Assembly (NCBI GenBank): GCA_963576475.1
Contig: OY754970.1
Coordinates: forward strand, 38,201,447 to 38,265,446
Length of the DNA: 64,000 nucleotides
Source: Molanna angustata
Taxonomy: Eukaryota > Arthropoda > Insecta > Trichoptera > Molannidae
Direction: 5' to 3'
Part shown: positions 19,616-30,482 of the stretch, in pieces
How positions within the stretch are numbered: position 1 is the first letter of the stretch
Layout: each line of letters opens with the position of its first letter
Program-made: the position numbers and the translations under genes
The notes under the pieces: generated by a model
Databases searched by the model: none
The model's input: the letters and a program-made list of their open reading frames with translations, nothing else
Told to the model about the DNA's origin: nothing

Positions 19616-20400
19616 GACACAAAGAATTTATTTGTGAATAGTTGAACAGCAAATAAATTAAAAGAAATTGATTGAGTCAATCGTACGTGATAATTTATAA
19701 AAAATATATATTGACAAAACTAAATTTAGATTTATTACATATATTTATAAATGGAAAAATATTTTTTTAACATAACAATAGACCAACACAAAGAATTTAT
19801 TTGTGAATAGTTGAACAGCAAATAAATTAAAAGTAATTGATTGATTCAATCGTACGAGATAATTTATAAAAAAATATATACAAAGACAAAACTAAATTTC
19901 GATTTACTACATATACCTACTATATGTATTAATACATGGAAAAAAAAAATTTTTTTAACACAATAATAGACCAACACAAATAATTTATTTGTGAATAGTT
20001 GAAAAGAAAAAAAATAAAAGGAATTGATTTAGTCTACCGTAGGTGATAATTTAAAAAATATATTGACAGAACTAAATTTTAATTTTTTTTTATTAGTAAA
20101 ACACCAACCCAAAGAATTTATTTGTGAAAATTCAAAAATTATAAAAGGGATCGATTGAGTTAACCGTACTTTATAGATTTAACAGATATAATAAAATATT
20201 ACATATGTATGGTAAATAAACCAATTGTTTTTTTTTATTTCAAAAGACGACCATATTTAATTTAATTGTGAAATGTTGAGCGATAAATAAAAAAAAGAGA
20301 TAGATTCATTCAATTGCAAGTGATGGTTTTAAATGAAATATTGATATACAAAATGAAATTAAAATTCAAGACCTACAATTGTTTGTGGAAAACCAACATT
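19616..20400. repeat. Decaying tandem array, unit ~130-180 bp, about five units
   Basis: Units start near 19616, 19792, 19974, 20107 and 20251 with 'caaagaatttatttgtgaa'. Units 1 and 2 are nearly identical. Each later unit is shorter and more diverged. Noncoding AT-rich satellite-like DNA. Confidence 0.7.
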
Positions 20401-20869
20401 TTTTTACAGGAAAAATTACGATGATATATACATAAAACATATAATAGGTTTAAATTTACATACATTGAATGTTGTAAATTTATAATGCATATAAACATAT
20501 TCGTGAAATGAAACCATAAAGATATTTCAAAAGGATCAAAGAAAAAAAAGCAAATGAATCTTTTCGTATGTTCAAGGAATATAAGAAAAATGTATGTACC
20601 TACCTATGTTTTGATACAAAGATTGTTCCTTGAATAAATATTTGAATTTACCAATTTCTTACGAAAGATACAAATATGAGCCAATGAACGATAATTAATG
20701 TTGCACAGCTGCTTCTGAGGACTCATTAATCTATGAACATAATATTTTATTCGACCTTAAGTGAATTTAATAAAAAATATGGTTTTATTATATTTAAGCA
20801 ATAAATATTTTATTTGAAATGAATTGTATTATTAAGAATTACTGAATCGTCTTAATACTTCGTTATTAT

Positions 20870-21530
20870 ATAAAGATTTGCCAAAAATGCGTCTCAACAC
20901 AGCGGGTTTATAAAAACCGAAACGCTCTTTGCTAATAAAACTGAAACTCATTTCGCACCAGGCAGAAATGCGAAAAATGAATAACTACAGGCAGGTATAC
21001 ATACTCGCACACCCAAACCTTTAATTAGAATTTTCTCAGCGTGTAATTACAGCAAAAAAATAATAACGGAAGCGAAACGCTAAATCAACAGACGCTATTC
21101 TTTGTCGCCATTTTAATAAATGTAAAATGTATAAGTGGGAATTTGTTGCGAGAAGGGTTCAGGGACTTTATTCTATTGCAAAACGATCATCCTCCGAGTC
21201 CAAAACGGCAAAGTTTCATCAAAAGGCGAAAAGTACAACCAAAGTCGGGAAAATTCATCCCTTTGATGCCCGATACCTTTCGAGTTGTTTAGCGACCGGA
21301 GGTGTTGAACGGGCGGATAGGGGATGAGTTCTTCGAGCTTATTTATGTACGTACATTATTAACGAGGGTTAATCTGGGGGTTTAATTAACTAAATTGAAA
21401 TAACAGGTAAATAGGAGGCGCCAGGTACGAGCGGTATTCATCAGACTTTACCCAAACTGCAGAAAGCAACGACATATTACCTGCGCCGGATTTATCGTGA
21501 GATCTAGAAACCATATTAAACCTTTTCAAT
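20870..21530. other. GC-balanced non-repetitive block
   Basis: This region lacks similarity to the repeats in the window and has fewer homopolymers. It contains homeodomain-like sites (tttaattagaa, gtgtaattac). A 66-codon plus frame at 21127-21327 is not recognised. It could be an intronic or intergenic conserved element. Confidence 0.25.
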
Positions 21531-21689
21531 GTAAAACTATACAACCCCGCAAAGTTAAGTAGATTCAGTCGTGATTTAAGGACATAATTACCAACTTCAT
21601 GTCATTGTGTCCTTTGTAAGGATTTTATAAAATTAAACATGATGCGAACAAAGAATTATTATTTTCATTATATTGGTATTTATATTAAA

Positions 21690-22061
21690 CATTGATACAA
21701 CGTTGACAATGACTGAGAAAAGTGTCGAAAAACTAAAGGCCACCCAAAGACCCATGGAAAGAGCAGTGCTGGCATTAAGTCTTAAGAGACAGGGTGCCAT
21801 CAGATAAATAACAAAAATGGTTGATCTATCACCGCATTCTTACGCTGAAATGGAGATCCTAGGAAAACCGAAAATAGATGTTAGCTTGGAGACTGCGAAT
21901 AACAACCAGAGGTGTTGGAAGACCGCCAGTGATGGAGGAATGACAGCAGCGGTAATGCTGGTGTCAATTGGATGCTTAAAGCACAAGATAGAGGCCTTCG
22001 TAGGAGTGGACGGGATTAGGCTGAGAAGAAGAAGAGAAGACAACGTTGGAAAGAATGAATT
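21690..22061 (+). pseudogene. RTE-like LINE C-terminal fragment, frameshifted
   Basis: The frame reads 'SVEKLKATQRPMERAVLALS', then matches shift between frames: 'KMVDLSP', 'GRPPVMEE' in another frame, and the basic 'RLRRRRED' end. 'L..TQR.MER..L......R' followed by the 'GRP' linker and a run of acidic/basic residues is typical of an RTE-type C-terminus. At least two frame changes. It runs directly into a separate RTE remnant. Confidence 0.5.
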
Positions 22062-22160
22062 CACGGAGAGAATGAACAAAGAACATCTGACAAAGAAAAT
22101 GTGGTAAGCGAATAGAAATGGAATGAGTGGCCATAGTCATCTAAGAAAAAGATGTCTGGA
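22062..22160 (+). pseudogene. RTE family remnant
   Basis: ggagagaatgaacaaagaa, ctgacaaagaaaatg and aatagaaatggaatgag follow the codons for 'GRMNEERLTKKIYRAERNGM' in the long RTE copy, with indels. Confidence 0.5.
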
Positions 22161-22214
22161 TCGTATTATAACAATAATATAAATAATTTATATATCGTCA
22201 TTTAATGATTCAAG

Positions 22215-22545
22215 ATCATTTAAAGGGCGCTTATATTCTGTCTTATATTGCTTAACGAAACAAAGTTGTTTTCAGTTCTTTAGAGTAAGTGCTCATAATT
22301 TGTGTATTGCGGACATCTGGAGGCATCGATTACAATTTATAGGACCAATCACACAAAAAAAACTAAAGCATCGGTCATAGTAAGCCTCTTTGTTGGCTCT
22401 GCCCAAATCCTTTAGGGAGTTGTTATTCTGTGATCCAGAAGACCTGAGTGTGAAATGCCTCCCAGATGGCTTTTTTCTCTGACACAGCTCTTGAATGTAT
22501 TGTGGTGCCAAGTTATTCAAAGCATTAAACACCGTAGTCAAATTT
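22215..22545 (-). pseudogene. CR1-like LINE C-terminal fragment
   Basis: The minus frame reads 'FNALNNLAPQYIQELCQRKK' and then 'NNNSLKDLGRANKEAYYDRC'. The equivalent stretch at 43454-43910 has 'LAPHYIQELCQ' at the same place. A 3' UTR piece (aagggcgctta on plus) follows. Endonuclease and RT core absent. Confidence 0.6.
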
Positions 22546-22559
22546 TGTAATCAACTCAA

Positions 22560-23714
22560 TCTAGACATTTCAAATATATCAACGATATCCTGAAATATGT
22601 ACAGAACGTTTGAACAATACAATTGAACAATAGACGGACATGTTTTCTAAGCTGGTAAATGAAGCGATTTTTCTCCATACTTTGTTGCAGGAAATGATCA
22701 GGAAACAGATATTGCCTTATAAGCAAAATGCATATTGTAAACAAAGTGATCATCGTTTACTTATGCTTTAACTATAACTTATATTATTATTTAATGTTGA
22801 GTATGTAAATATCTATATTTTTTTAAATGTTTTCTTTTGTTTAAATATGTCATTTATTTTTGTACGTTTTAATTGTTGATCTCTAAATTTTGCTTAAATA
22901 TCACTTTGTCTATGGATCGATGGTATGTTGTAATTTATTCAATTGAAGTACCTAGACCTGCTACTGCAAATTCTCGTTCACCAAAGTTGGACTTGGTGCA
23001 TCTGTTTTCTTCCATCAAACAATGAACGGCTGTATTTGATGACCGAAACGTAGGTATTAATATTCGAACACAAAACTTTTACATTCTGCACTTTGGATAT
23101 TTAAACAAAATGTCTGATAGCAGATAATGGAAAATGTTATAAGCAGGGAATTGGCTAAAAGATTTAGACATAATGAAAATAATAAATTCTTGGGTCGTCT
23201 ATCATATAATGGTTCATTTGGAATATTTGCATTACAAAATATAAAATAGGGTACATCGACTCTGAAAGGTATCTTACAATTTGGTCGTCAGGATAATAGA
23301 AGATAAACTCACTCTTTACAATAATGTTTACAACTTTGCTTCGTAGAGCAACACGAAGTAAAGATATTAGTATCCTTGGTTTTATTGTTGTACACTTAAT
23401 TGTCTAAACTACAGATAAATAAAAGGTATCGTATAATCCATAATATAAATTAAAATGAATAAAAAACACAGTTTCTACACTTATATTCAATTTTGCTGAT
23501 CAGTGTTATTTATATAAAATCCTCGAATTTTTCTTATATCTTATGGTCATAGGGACAATTATGAAATGGCAACTTGAAACCCGTCGCAGATTCAATTTGA
23601 CGTTTGTGTTTAATCACGTTTCAACTCTTGATCCATAGTTATAAATAAGAAATGTGATCAAATTAATTTGAGTTCAACCATAAAACAATATTTGAACCAC
23701 GTTTATAAATAAAC
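22560..23714. other. AT-rich spacer
   Basis: No gene recognised. 'tttgatgaccgaaacgtagg' near 23035 looks superficially like a PLE-arm motif but lacks a hammerhead core. Confidence 0.35.
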
Positions 23715-23902
23715 CTTGGGGGCAAGTCTGGTCCGATCGGCGAAATCAAAACCCTAGTGATTACCCATATCATGGATATAATTATCATATGGAGTTCTAT
23801 AATATCTTTAGATGTCATAGAACTCCATATGATAATTATATCCATGATATTGGTAATCACTAGGGTTTTGATTTCGCCGATCGGATCAGTCTTGCCACCC
23901 TG
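23715..23902. mobile_element. Palindromic MITE, copy 1
   Basis: A 188-bp near-perfect inverted repeat with arms of ~85 bp and a ~15-bp centre near 23806-23818. The ends read CTTGGGGGCAAGTCTG and, in reverse, CAGGGTGGCAAGACTG, resembling hAT-type termini. No clear 8-bp duplication. A degraded second copy is at 36072. Noncoding. Confidence 0.6.
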
Positions 23903-24750
23903 ATAACGAAGTAACTCCCAAAAAACATTTGAATTTAGAGTAGAATTTATTGCAAACCAAGTGTTAATATTTTCATTTAAACGATATTTGATATTATTTG
24001 AAAGATATTTGTTTTCCCTGAATTATTTATGTATATCTACGTATACTTTTTATTTCAATGCAATAAATTAGGTATATAATTTTGGAAATCTTCATTAACT
24101 TCAGACGTTACAATATTCTATAAATTACGACGATTTCACATGGTTTATAGAATTCACGAAGAGTCAATGACAATGTCATCTTTTACGTGTATTTGGTTTA
24201 GAAACGCACATTGAAAATTATGAAAATGAAACATCAGGATCAAACATTTATAATTCGACGTTAAGTAGCGAGTACGTGGATAAAGGCGAGGGGGATGCAT
24301 TATTTATTTGAATGAAAGGATTTAGCCGTGTTTCAAGAGTTCCACCAACCCCTTTGACAAGTCGTCAAAAAGATGCCAGGAACACAGGTGTTTTGCAATG
24401 TTGCCATACCTGCCTATGTCACCCTCCCGCTAAAATGTAAGAATACTAAATTCTGCCATGAAATTGTTATTGTTACAAATTCCTTTATGTTTAAGTAGGT
24501 ACCTAGATAGATTCAGGTACCAACTTGAAGGATGAAGTCACGTCCCTGCGTAGACTAGACACGCAACGAGTCTCCAAGAATAAATACCCCATAAATGATC
24601 TTCATAATATAGGTTTATGGTTAGTGGCTGACAATTATACGAAAAGAAAAATGCATAAAATCGCTAATTTTATTTGTTTTATTGAGCAGTTAAATAATTA
24701 AAGCATAGAAAAGAATGATTTAATTTATGTTAGTTTCATCACTAAAAAAT
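23903..24750. other. AT-rich spacer
   Basis: Nothing recognised. gtaggtacctag at 24496 is a motif common in some insect genomes. Confidence 0.35.
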
Positions 24751-24768
24751 ATTTTTTTATTTTTTTTT

Positions 24769-24800
<32 letters not shown>

Positions 24801-25398
24801 TGTTAAAGTTGGACAAAAAACAGCGTTAAGACATAGTACAATACAATAGTAACATCAAGTATTAAGGCCTATTACATTTTGTCGTTATGATTGACATAAA
24901 ATAATACAAGTTTGCAAAAAATAAAAAAAAATAAAATATGATCATAGGTTGGTATGTAGGTAAGAGCAACATTTCAAGTTAACAATGATTTAAAACATAA
25001 TATTGAACTAAAAGAAAAAAAGAGAATAAATGCCGTCAAGGTTTCCTATAATAAGTGGTTATTGATCTTCTTTTGTATAGAGTATTTGAATGTTGTGGAG
25101 CTGAGGTGGAAGATGTCAAACTCTTGAAATCTGTTATTGTATGTATCGCACATTCTATGAATAGTCATGTTTTGTGCGTAATTGGTGCGGTGAATTGGAA
25201 GGTGGAATAAATGTGTATGTCTAGTTCTGCGAGTAGGAATATTAAATGAAATGGTATTGAGTATTGAGGGGCAGTCGATATTATTATTTATAATGTTGTA
25301 CAGAAGCATCATATCATTTACTGTGCGTCTATTCTCGAGACTGTCGATTTTATAATAGATTCTCGCGCAGTCGTAGCTGGGGAACTCGAGGTATGCTT
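24751..25398 (-). pseudogene. Jockey/CR1-like LINE, C-terminus and 3' UTR
   Basis: A clean minus frame of about 116 codons runs from 25398 to the stop at 25046: 'FPSYDCARIYYKIDSLENRR', 'MMLLYNIINNNIDCPSILN', 'LHRTNY'-like 'IHRTNYAQNMTIHRMC' and 'FDIFHLSSTTFK'. The series 'LLY.II....DCP.LL ... R.T..F..P..RTNY..N....R' is the usual end of this LINE group. The 3' UTR runs to an (attt)n tract at about 24760-24800. 5'-truncated. Confidence 0.7.
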
Positions 25399-25554
25399 AT
25401 TATTGAAACCAAACAAAATATAACAATATACAAACATTAAAAATATTAAAAAAAGTACAATTTAAATAAGTTATATGAAACATTTTTTTATAGTATTATT
25501 TGGTATACACCACCTCACTAGGCTGAGCCTGTACCGAGGTGGCAGAATTTAATA

Positions 25555-25735
25555 TTGTATATTGATCTTTTTAATATTGAATATTTCCTTGTAACAAGTA
25601 CATACATCCTCATACATTGCCTAAATTAAGCTTTTAAACGAAATCGATCGTGGCAGGACTCGAACTCGCGACCTCTGGATTTATAATATTCATTGTTTTG
25701 GTGGTTGCCTAGTGGTAATCCACAATTACACTTCA
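25555..25735 (-). repeat. tRNA-derived SINE
   Basis: The minus strand carries a B-box-like cgagttcgagtcctg preceded by 'aaatccagaggtcg'. Then gatcgatttcgttt and atgtatgaggatgtatg follow, matching the body of the SINE at 4265-4400. Confidence 0.55.
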
Positions 25736-25779
25736 TAGAATTTTTAAAAATTGGTATTAGGTACCACTTAATTTTTGGA

Positions 25780-26530
25780 GTTTTTCGTTTTTTTTAGTTT
25801 TGGCAGATATTGAACTACCATCGACATACCTATACTGAGAGAAAACTGAAAAAAATTAACTAGGATTTCGTTAAAAAATTTAGAATATTTTACAGGTCCC
25901 TAAGGGAATTCTTATGTGTAATAAATTGTTTTGTTTCTCTGTGTACTTTATATTTATTTAACATGATTTTTTGTCCTTTTACCCGATATCGAGTGATTTA
26001 GCCAATTTTCCGAAGTAATATGATGTGAGCAAAGTTTGTCTTACTATTAAGAATATTATTATTTCATAAAAAAAGATGAAAACGCTGGGATGTGTTTAAT
26101 CAATCAAGATGAAAAAATAAAACAGGTTAACAACCAGGTCAATGAAGGTATAGATTGAACTACAAAAAATCTCATAATTATCACGGTGACGCGCGATATT
26201 ACTTACCTATAAGGATACTTTAACGCAGGGTTTAAGGGCAGGTGTGAGTTTTCTAATAAACATATTACGAGCACTAACTGCGCACTTCTTAAGGCATATT
26301 GCACAGTACATACATACATACAACTGTGCACATCCAAGCGGTGTTCCGCTCGACATAATGAAACTGCGATGTTGAACCTTGTCAAGCGAACAATATCTTC
26401 TTGTCTCAAACAATAGAATGTCTCACATTTACGCTTTGAATTTAATACCTTTCCCTCACGTTCCACTCATCAACGCTTGAGGAATATATTCACACAGCCT
26501 CACACATCTTCCCCCTACACTCATAATAAT
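25780..26530. other. AT-rich spacer
   Basis: No gene recognised. Small frames at 26203-26466 (minus) have no familiar motif. A (catacata)n stretch occurs at about 26312-26322. Confidence 0.3.
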
Positions 26531-26734
26531 ATAAAGCTAGGGTTTCCATTTGTCCCGTACAGACGGGATCGTCACCGTATTGCTACATGTCCCATATTTG
26601 TCCCGTTTTTCGACAAAATACGAAAATGCGTAGATAATGCAAATATGAATGTTGGCGGCGTTTAACAAAGGCGAAAGTGATTTTTTTTATTTATTTGTGT
26701 AGGCGAGTTAGTAGTTAGGTAAATAATAAATTAC

Positions 26735-26964
26735 AAGGCGCCATTTAGTGATATAAGACCACTCCAAGGGCGCTTTAGCTAATTTGTTGGTTCACAGAAA
26801 CATACCAGTCTTAAATAGTCTACCGAATGTGTTAATGCTCTGAGCTCCACGTATGTCAAGGGGCAATCTATTCCACTTTAAAGGCCCTTTTACACATAAA
26901 CTGCGATCATATTAAACCTCATTATTGATTCTGTCCAATTCTTTTAAAGAATTGTGTACTCTGT
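26735..26964 (-). pseudogene. CR1-like LINE C-terminus and 3' UTR, first part
   Basis: The minus strand encodes, with lesions, 'DRSLCVKGPLKWNRLPLDIR' and 'GAQSINTFGRLFKT', then a 3' UTR with aagcgcccttggagtgg and tggcgccttg. This is the '..GP..WN.LP..IR...S...F...LKT' end of CR1/L2-type LINEs. The rest of the copy continues at 27285 beyond a GC-rich insertion. Confidence 0.65.
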
Positions 26965-27268
26965 ACAAAGAATTCTTTATGAGGGAGATCGCGATACCAC
27001 TTCCACGCCGGAGGACGCTATAGAAACCATTGGTCCTGTTCATCCCCGACGCAGCCGCAACGTCGGACAACACAAATATCCATCTATCCGCGAGTCAACC
27101 ACTGCCCCCGAGAATCCAACCTCAAACGGCGAGGCGACCGCTCGATATCGGTAGCAGGGGCAAGCCCCTGAGCAAACCGATCGAGACGGAAGGGCTTGTC
27201 CCCGCATCCCTCGGTACTCGTGTTGGCGTCCGAAGGTTCCGCGGGCTAACACCGCGGTTCTTTATGTG
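26965..27268. mobile_element. GC-rich insertion of unknown type inside a CR1-like copy
   Basis: A ~304-bp segment, far richer in G+C than its surroundings, interrupts the CR1-like sequence. The flanks share aagaattg..actctgt (26947-26964 and 27269-27284), consistent with an imperfect ~16-bp duplication. The ends are weakly inverted (acaaagaattc against acataaagaacc). Inside, ggggcaagcccc (27157-27168) can pair with gggcttgtcccc (27192-27203), and ccgcgg flanks a small loop near 27240-27256. Short frames on both strands resemble nothing known. SINE, MITE or LINE 3' end all remain possible. Confidence 0.5.
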
Positions 27269-27284
27269 AAGAATTGAACTCTGT

Positions 27285-27500
27285 GATCTAGACTGATGGA
27301 TCTTCCTGATGGAACATTCTTTTGACACATATCCTGAATGTAGTATGGAGCCAAGTCATTCAGAGCCTTAAACACAATCAGTCATTCCTTATACCTTACT
27401 CGTTTTGGACATTTCAACCAGAGCAGTTCAATAGGAAGATGTACTATGTGACATCTTTTGACAGATCCATATATTAACCTCGAAGCTGGCAGTTTCTAAA
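27285..27500 (-). pseudogene. CR1-like LINE, second part
   Basis: gaacattcttttgacaca, atgtagtatggagccaagtc and gtgacatcttttgacag match 43670-43840 almost word for word. It continues the copy broken at 26964. Confidence 0.65.
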
Positions 27501-27534
27501 ATAGATTTATGTGATAAATAAATTTAAATATTTT

Positions 27535-27600
27535 TTTCCCCTGCTGGAAATCGAACAAAGGACGCCGGCACCGAAGTCACTATACCGCGGATAATATGTT
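27535..27600 (-). repeat. tRNA-like SINE head
   Basis: The minus strand reads ccgcggtatagtgacttcgg ... gttcgatttccagcagggg, with A- and B-box-like parts at tRNA spacing. The body is not distinguishable. Confidence 0.4.
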
Positions 27601-28530
27601 TTCAAACTACATAAACTGCTGAATTGGGAAAATGTATGTTCTGCATAGGATATTTTGCACATGTTCTACAAAACAATTTTTCAAAAGCCCCTTATGTTTT
27701 GACGTTCAATAAATAGTGGTAGAGGTATTCAAATACTTCCACATTTGCATTGTGAGGATGGTAAAATTGAAGAAGTTTTGTGAAATGTTAATGATAAAGA
27801 AATACGTGGTTTGTGGTATAGTATAATTATCGTAACTTGAGTCAGACTTCCGGGTGCGTAGAGCGCAAAATTGTGTATTTTTGCTTGGTTGGTATAATGT
27901 GCAAATCGCCTCCATCCACGTCAAAATAAATCAAGAAGTTTGACGAAAACTATAATATTATCGTATAGTAGATACGGTATAAGACATCTCCGGAGACGTG
28001 GAATCAGAGACTTCGGCAGTCTTCGTTGAAATGTCACGCTAAAATGTCCCACCTCGGTTCCTGGTAGTAATGGTAACCCTACAAAAAGCTCACCGTGATA
28101 TTGCGAAGGTGAAGGCGAGGAAAAATTTCTTCAAAGTAAATTTGCGAAATTTATGGGCACTCCCGTTGCAAAAAATTGTCGGATGACACGTTTCAATATT
28201 AAACCAAATATGCACCGTCATTCTTACATTTTTCGTTAAACGTTTATTTGACAATCTGCCGAGAGATTCAACACGAATATACGACATGGAAATTTCAAAG
28301 TTCGATTCTCATATAACCTATCTGAGTGATGGATTGCTTTTCAGAGATTTTCTTAAATTCTATGTTCATTTTTTTTTCTTCAAACGATACAGGATACAGC
28401 CGCTAGAGACATGATTGGATAAAAATGTAGAAGAGTTTAAAGTTTTGTGATTTGAATATACATATGTAAATACGTTAAATTCACCACAGTATTTTTTAAA
28501 ATGAACGAAAATTGGTCATTATATTATGTA
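27601..28530. other. AT-rich spacer with old repeat scraps
   Basis: A 'ccgggtgcgtagagcgcaaa' stretch near 27849 resembles 12573. taatggtaaccctac near 28068 mirrors tagggtttccat near 26539. No coding region recognised. Confidence 0.3.
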
Positions 28531-28534
28531 TAAA

Positions 28535-28800
28535 ATGAGTGGGTTGTGGCCAACACTAAACTCTCCATACCATAATAAGTGTTCATTTTTTCTTCTTGAA
28601 AGGTTGAAAATCTCTAAATGCATTTTTATGAAGGTACATTTCTATTATATTATTAAACAAATATAAGATTCCCAGAGGACAAAAGTTTTCACAATACACC
28701 ATACACACAAAAACATTGTCACGAAACTCATAGTATGCACTTTTTACATGATACCTGTTGAGAAATTTTAAGTAAAATTGCATTACTAGCAAGATGAGCA
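28535..28800 (-). repeat. Families C and D, fragment
   Basis: gagtgggttgtggccaacac at 28538 is the reverse of the family C end (seen at 31240, 33700 and 49980). cagaggacaaaagttttcac near 28673 matches 40402 and 42137, parts of family D. Confidence 0.4.
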
Positions 28801-28905
28801 TGAATGAGACAGTGTATCAATGTTGATGAGGCGATGTATGTGTCAAGATGGGAAAATGCGGTGTTCGTTTATCACTGCCTACCCCTTGAGGAAGAAAGAA
28901 GGGTC
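28801..28905 (+). pseudogene. RTE family remnant
   Basis: The codons match 'MRRCMNVDEA' and 'SAYP' of the RTE C-terminus (here 'MRQCINVDEA', then shifted to 'HCLPLEEE'). The tail is lost. Confidence 0.55.
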
Positions 28906-29300
28906 TATAGAGATACGTACAATATTAATATGAAGTTGATCACTCAATTTTCCCTTACAGAAGCTATTTTACTTCTGTTATATATATTTTTCATACAAAT
29001 ATGAAATTTATTTCACATTGATATGGCAGGCAGATTATAGATTTTTTTCTTAAAATTTTGACAATCCTGAATCCATTTTTAATGAGTGTATTTTTGTTGT
29101 GTCAAAATTTCAAACAGCATAAAAATACCTCAATTTTCAAGACCGTGAGAGCATTTTGAAAATATGGTTAGATAAAATCATACAGAAGAAATAAATGGAT
29201 ATCTATGGAAAATTAATCAGCTCTAGGTGTATGCACTTGACACATATGATATTAATATGAAGTCAATCTCCACTATTCCATAGTGTGGAGAGTATAAAAT
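28906..29300 (+). repeat. Dispersed repeat family D, copy 1
   Basis: acaatattaatatgaagt, ctgttatatatatttttcata, gaccgtgagagcatttt, aatcagctctaggtgtatg and tatgaagtcaatc recur in order at 40095-40440 and 41985-42240, with part at 44060-44230. Noncoding. Confidence 0.55.
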
Positions 29301-29451
29301 ATTTTACGGTTTATTCTTCACTATCCATATTAAGTAACGATAACAGGGGTTTCTAGAAGAACTATGCATGTACATATTATGTGTTTTGATGTACATCTTA
29401 GTAAACATCATTGTCATTCTTTGTATCAATCAAAAACATAAAAGATGTCGA

Positions 29452-29655
29452 TAGGTCAGTAGCAGAGCGGATAGCAGACTGGATTAGTAATCTAGAGGTC
29501 ACAAGTTCGAATCTCGCCTCGACCGATTTTGTACTCCTATATTACAACTTTGGATCAATTTAAGAAATTTATGAGGTCGTTAAAAAATGTTTAAGATATC
29601 TCACTACCATCGTGTTCATCTCACATTCACGTCAACAAATAAATAAATAAATAAG
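29452..29655 (+). repeat. tRNA-derived SINE with (aaat)n tail
   Basis: A-box-like gtagcagagcggatagc and B-box-like caagttcgaatctcgcc lie ~40 bp apart, then gaccgattttgtactcc. The body ends in aaataaataaataaataag. It is the best preserved SINE head in the window. Confidence 0.7.
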
Positions 29656-30482
29656 TTCGGTGACATGGCCATGATGACAATTTCAAAAAGGAAATATAGA
29701 GTGTATCTAATAAAGTTGAGAGTCCTCTCGTGTGACAAGATGAGAGACGAGATATCAGACATCAAAGGAGACGAGGAAAAGTAAGTACAAGTGAAGTCAT
29801 AAGAGTCGGTGTCATCTTCTTAACGCAATTTCCTTACCAATTTAGTTTCTAATTTAGTTTGACTACTCGGCTGCAGTAAAAAGACGGAATAAATGAAGAG
29901 TGAGAGAATGATAATTACATAAAATTTGTTAATGAAGATAATTCCGCCGTTAACTGAATGTGGCACAGCCTCCTTTAGTCAACTCCCTCTGAGGGGTGGG
30001 GAGGACACTTACTTATTAAAATTTCACCGGTGCAAATTGCTTTTCTAAATCACATTGGACAAAGTGAATGTGGAACATATAAAGTGAACAAAACAGGTGT
30101 GTTAATAATTCCATCCGAGGTGGTCGAACCCCTTTTTAATGTCAAAGGTGAAGTTATACAAGTGTAGTTGTGTGGTATGGAGTAATAATTTGATTAATAA
30201 TAAAAATGAAATCTACGTAGTGCTTTTAACGGTGAATTTCACAGAAGGTGCGGAGAAAAGGAACGAGATTTGGACCTTTATAGACCTAAATTATGAATAT
30301 ATTCTATCTAACATATATTGAACGTTAGAAAAACAGATAAAGAATTAATACTAATTTTTTTATGTTTATTCACGAAATGATACTTTTTGCCGATAAGTAA
30401 TTCCTGTTAATTAACGTAGTTTTCATTCTTATTAATGAATAATAAAAAATATTTAAAAAGACAAATTAGATAAAAAAATTCA
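29656..30482. other. AT-rich spacer
   Basis: No gene or repeat recognised. Confidence 0.35.

Noticed and set aside
21127..21327. A 66-codon frame as a small gene
   Set aside because: Basic composition but no motif, splice context or homologue that I recognise; kept only as part of a GC-balanced block.
23016..23052. Another hammerhead (tgatgaccgaaacg)
   Set aside because: GAAAC is present but there is no CUGANGA at the right distance, so no core can form.
29452..29540. A true tRNA gene
   Set aside because: Promoter boxes are present but the acceptor stem does not close, and a SINE body and tail follow.
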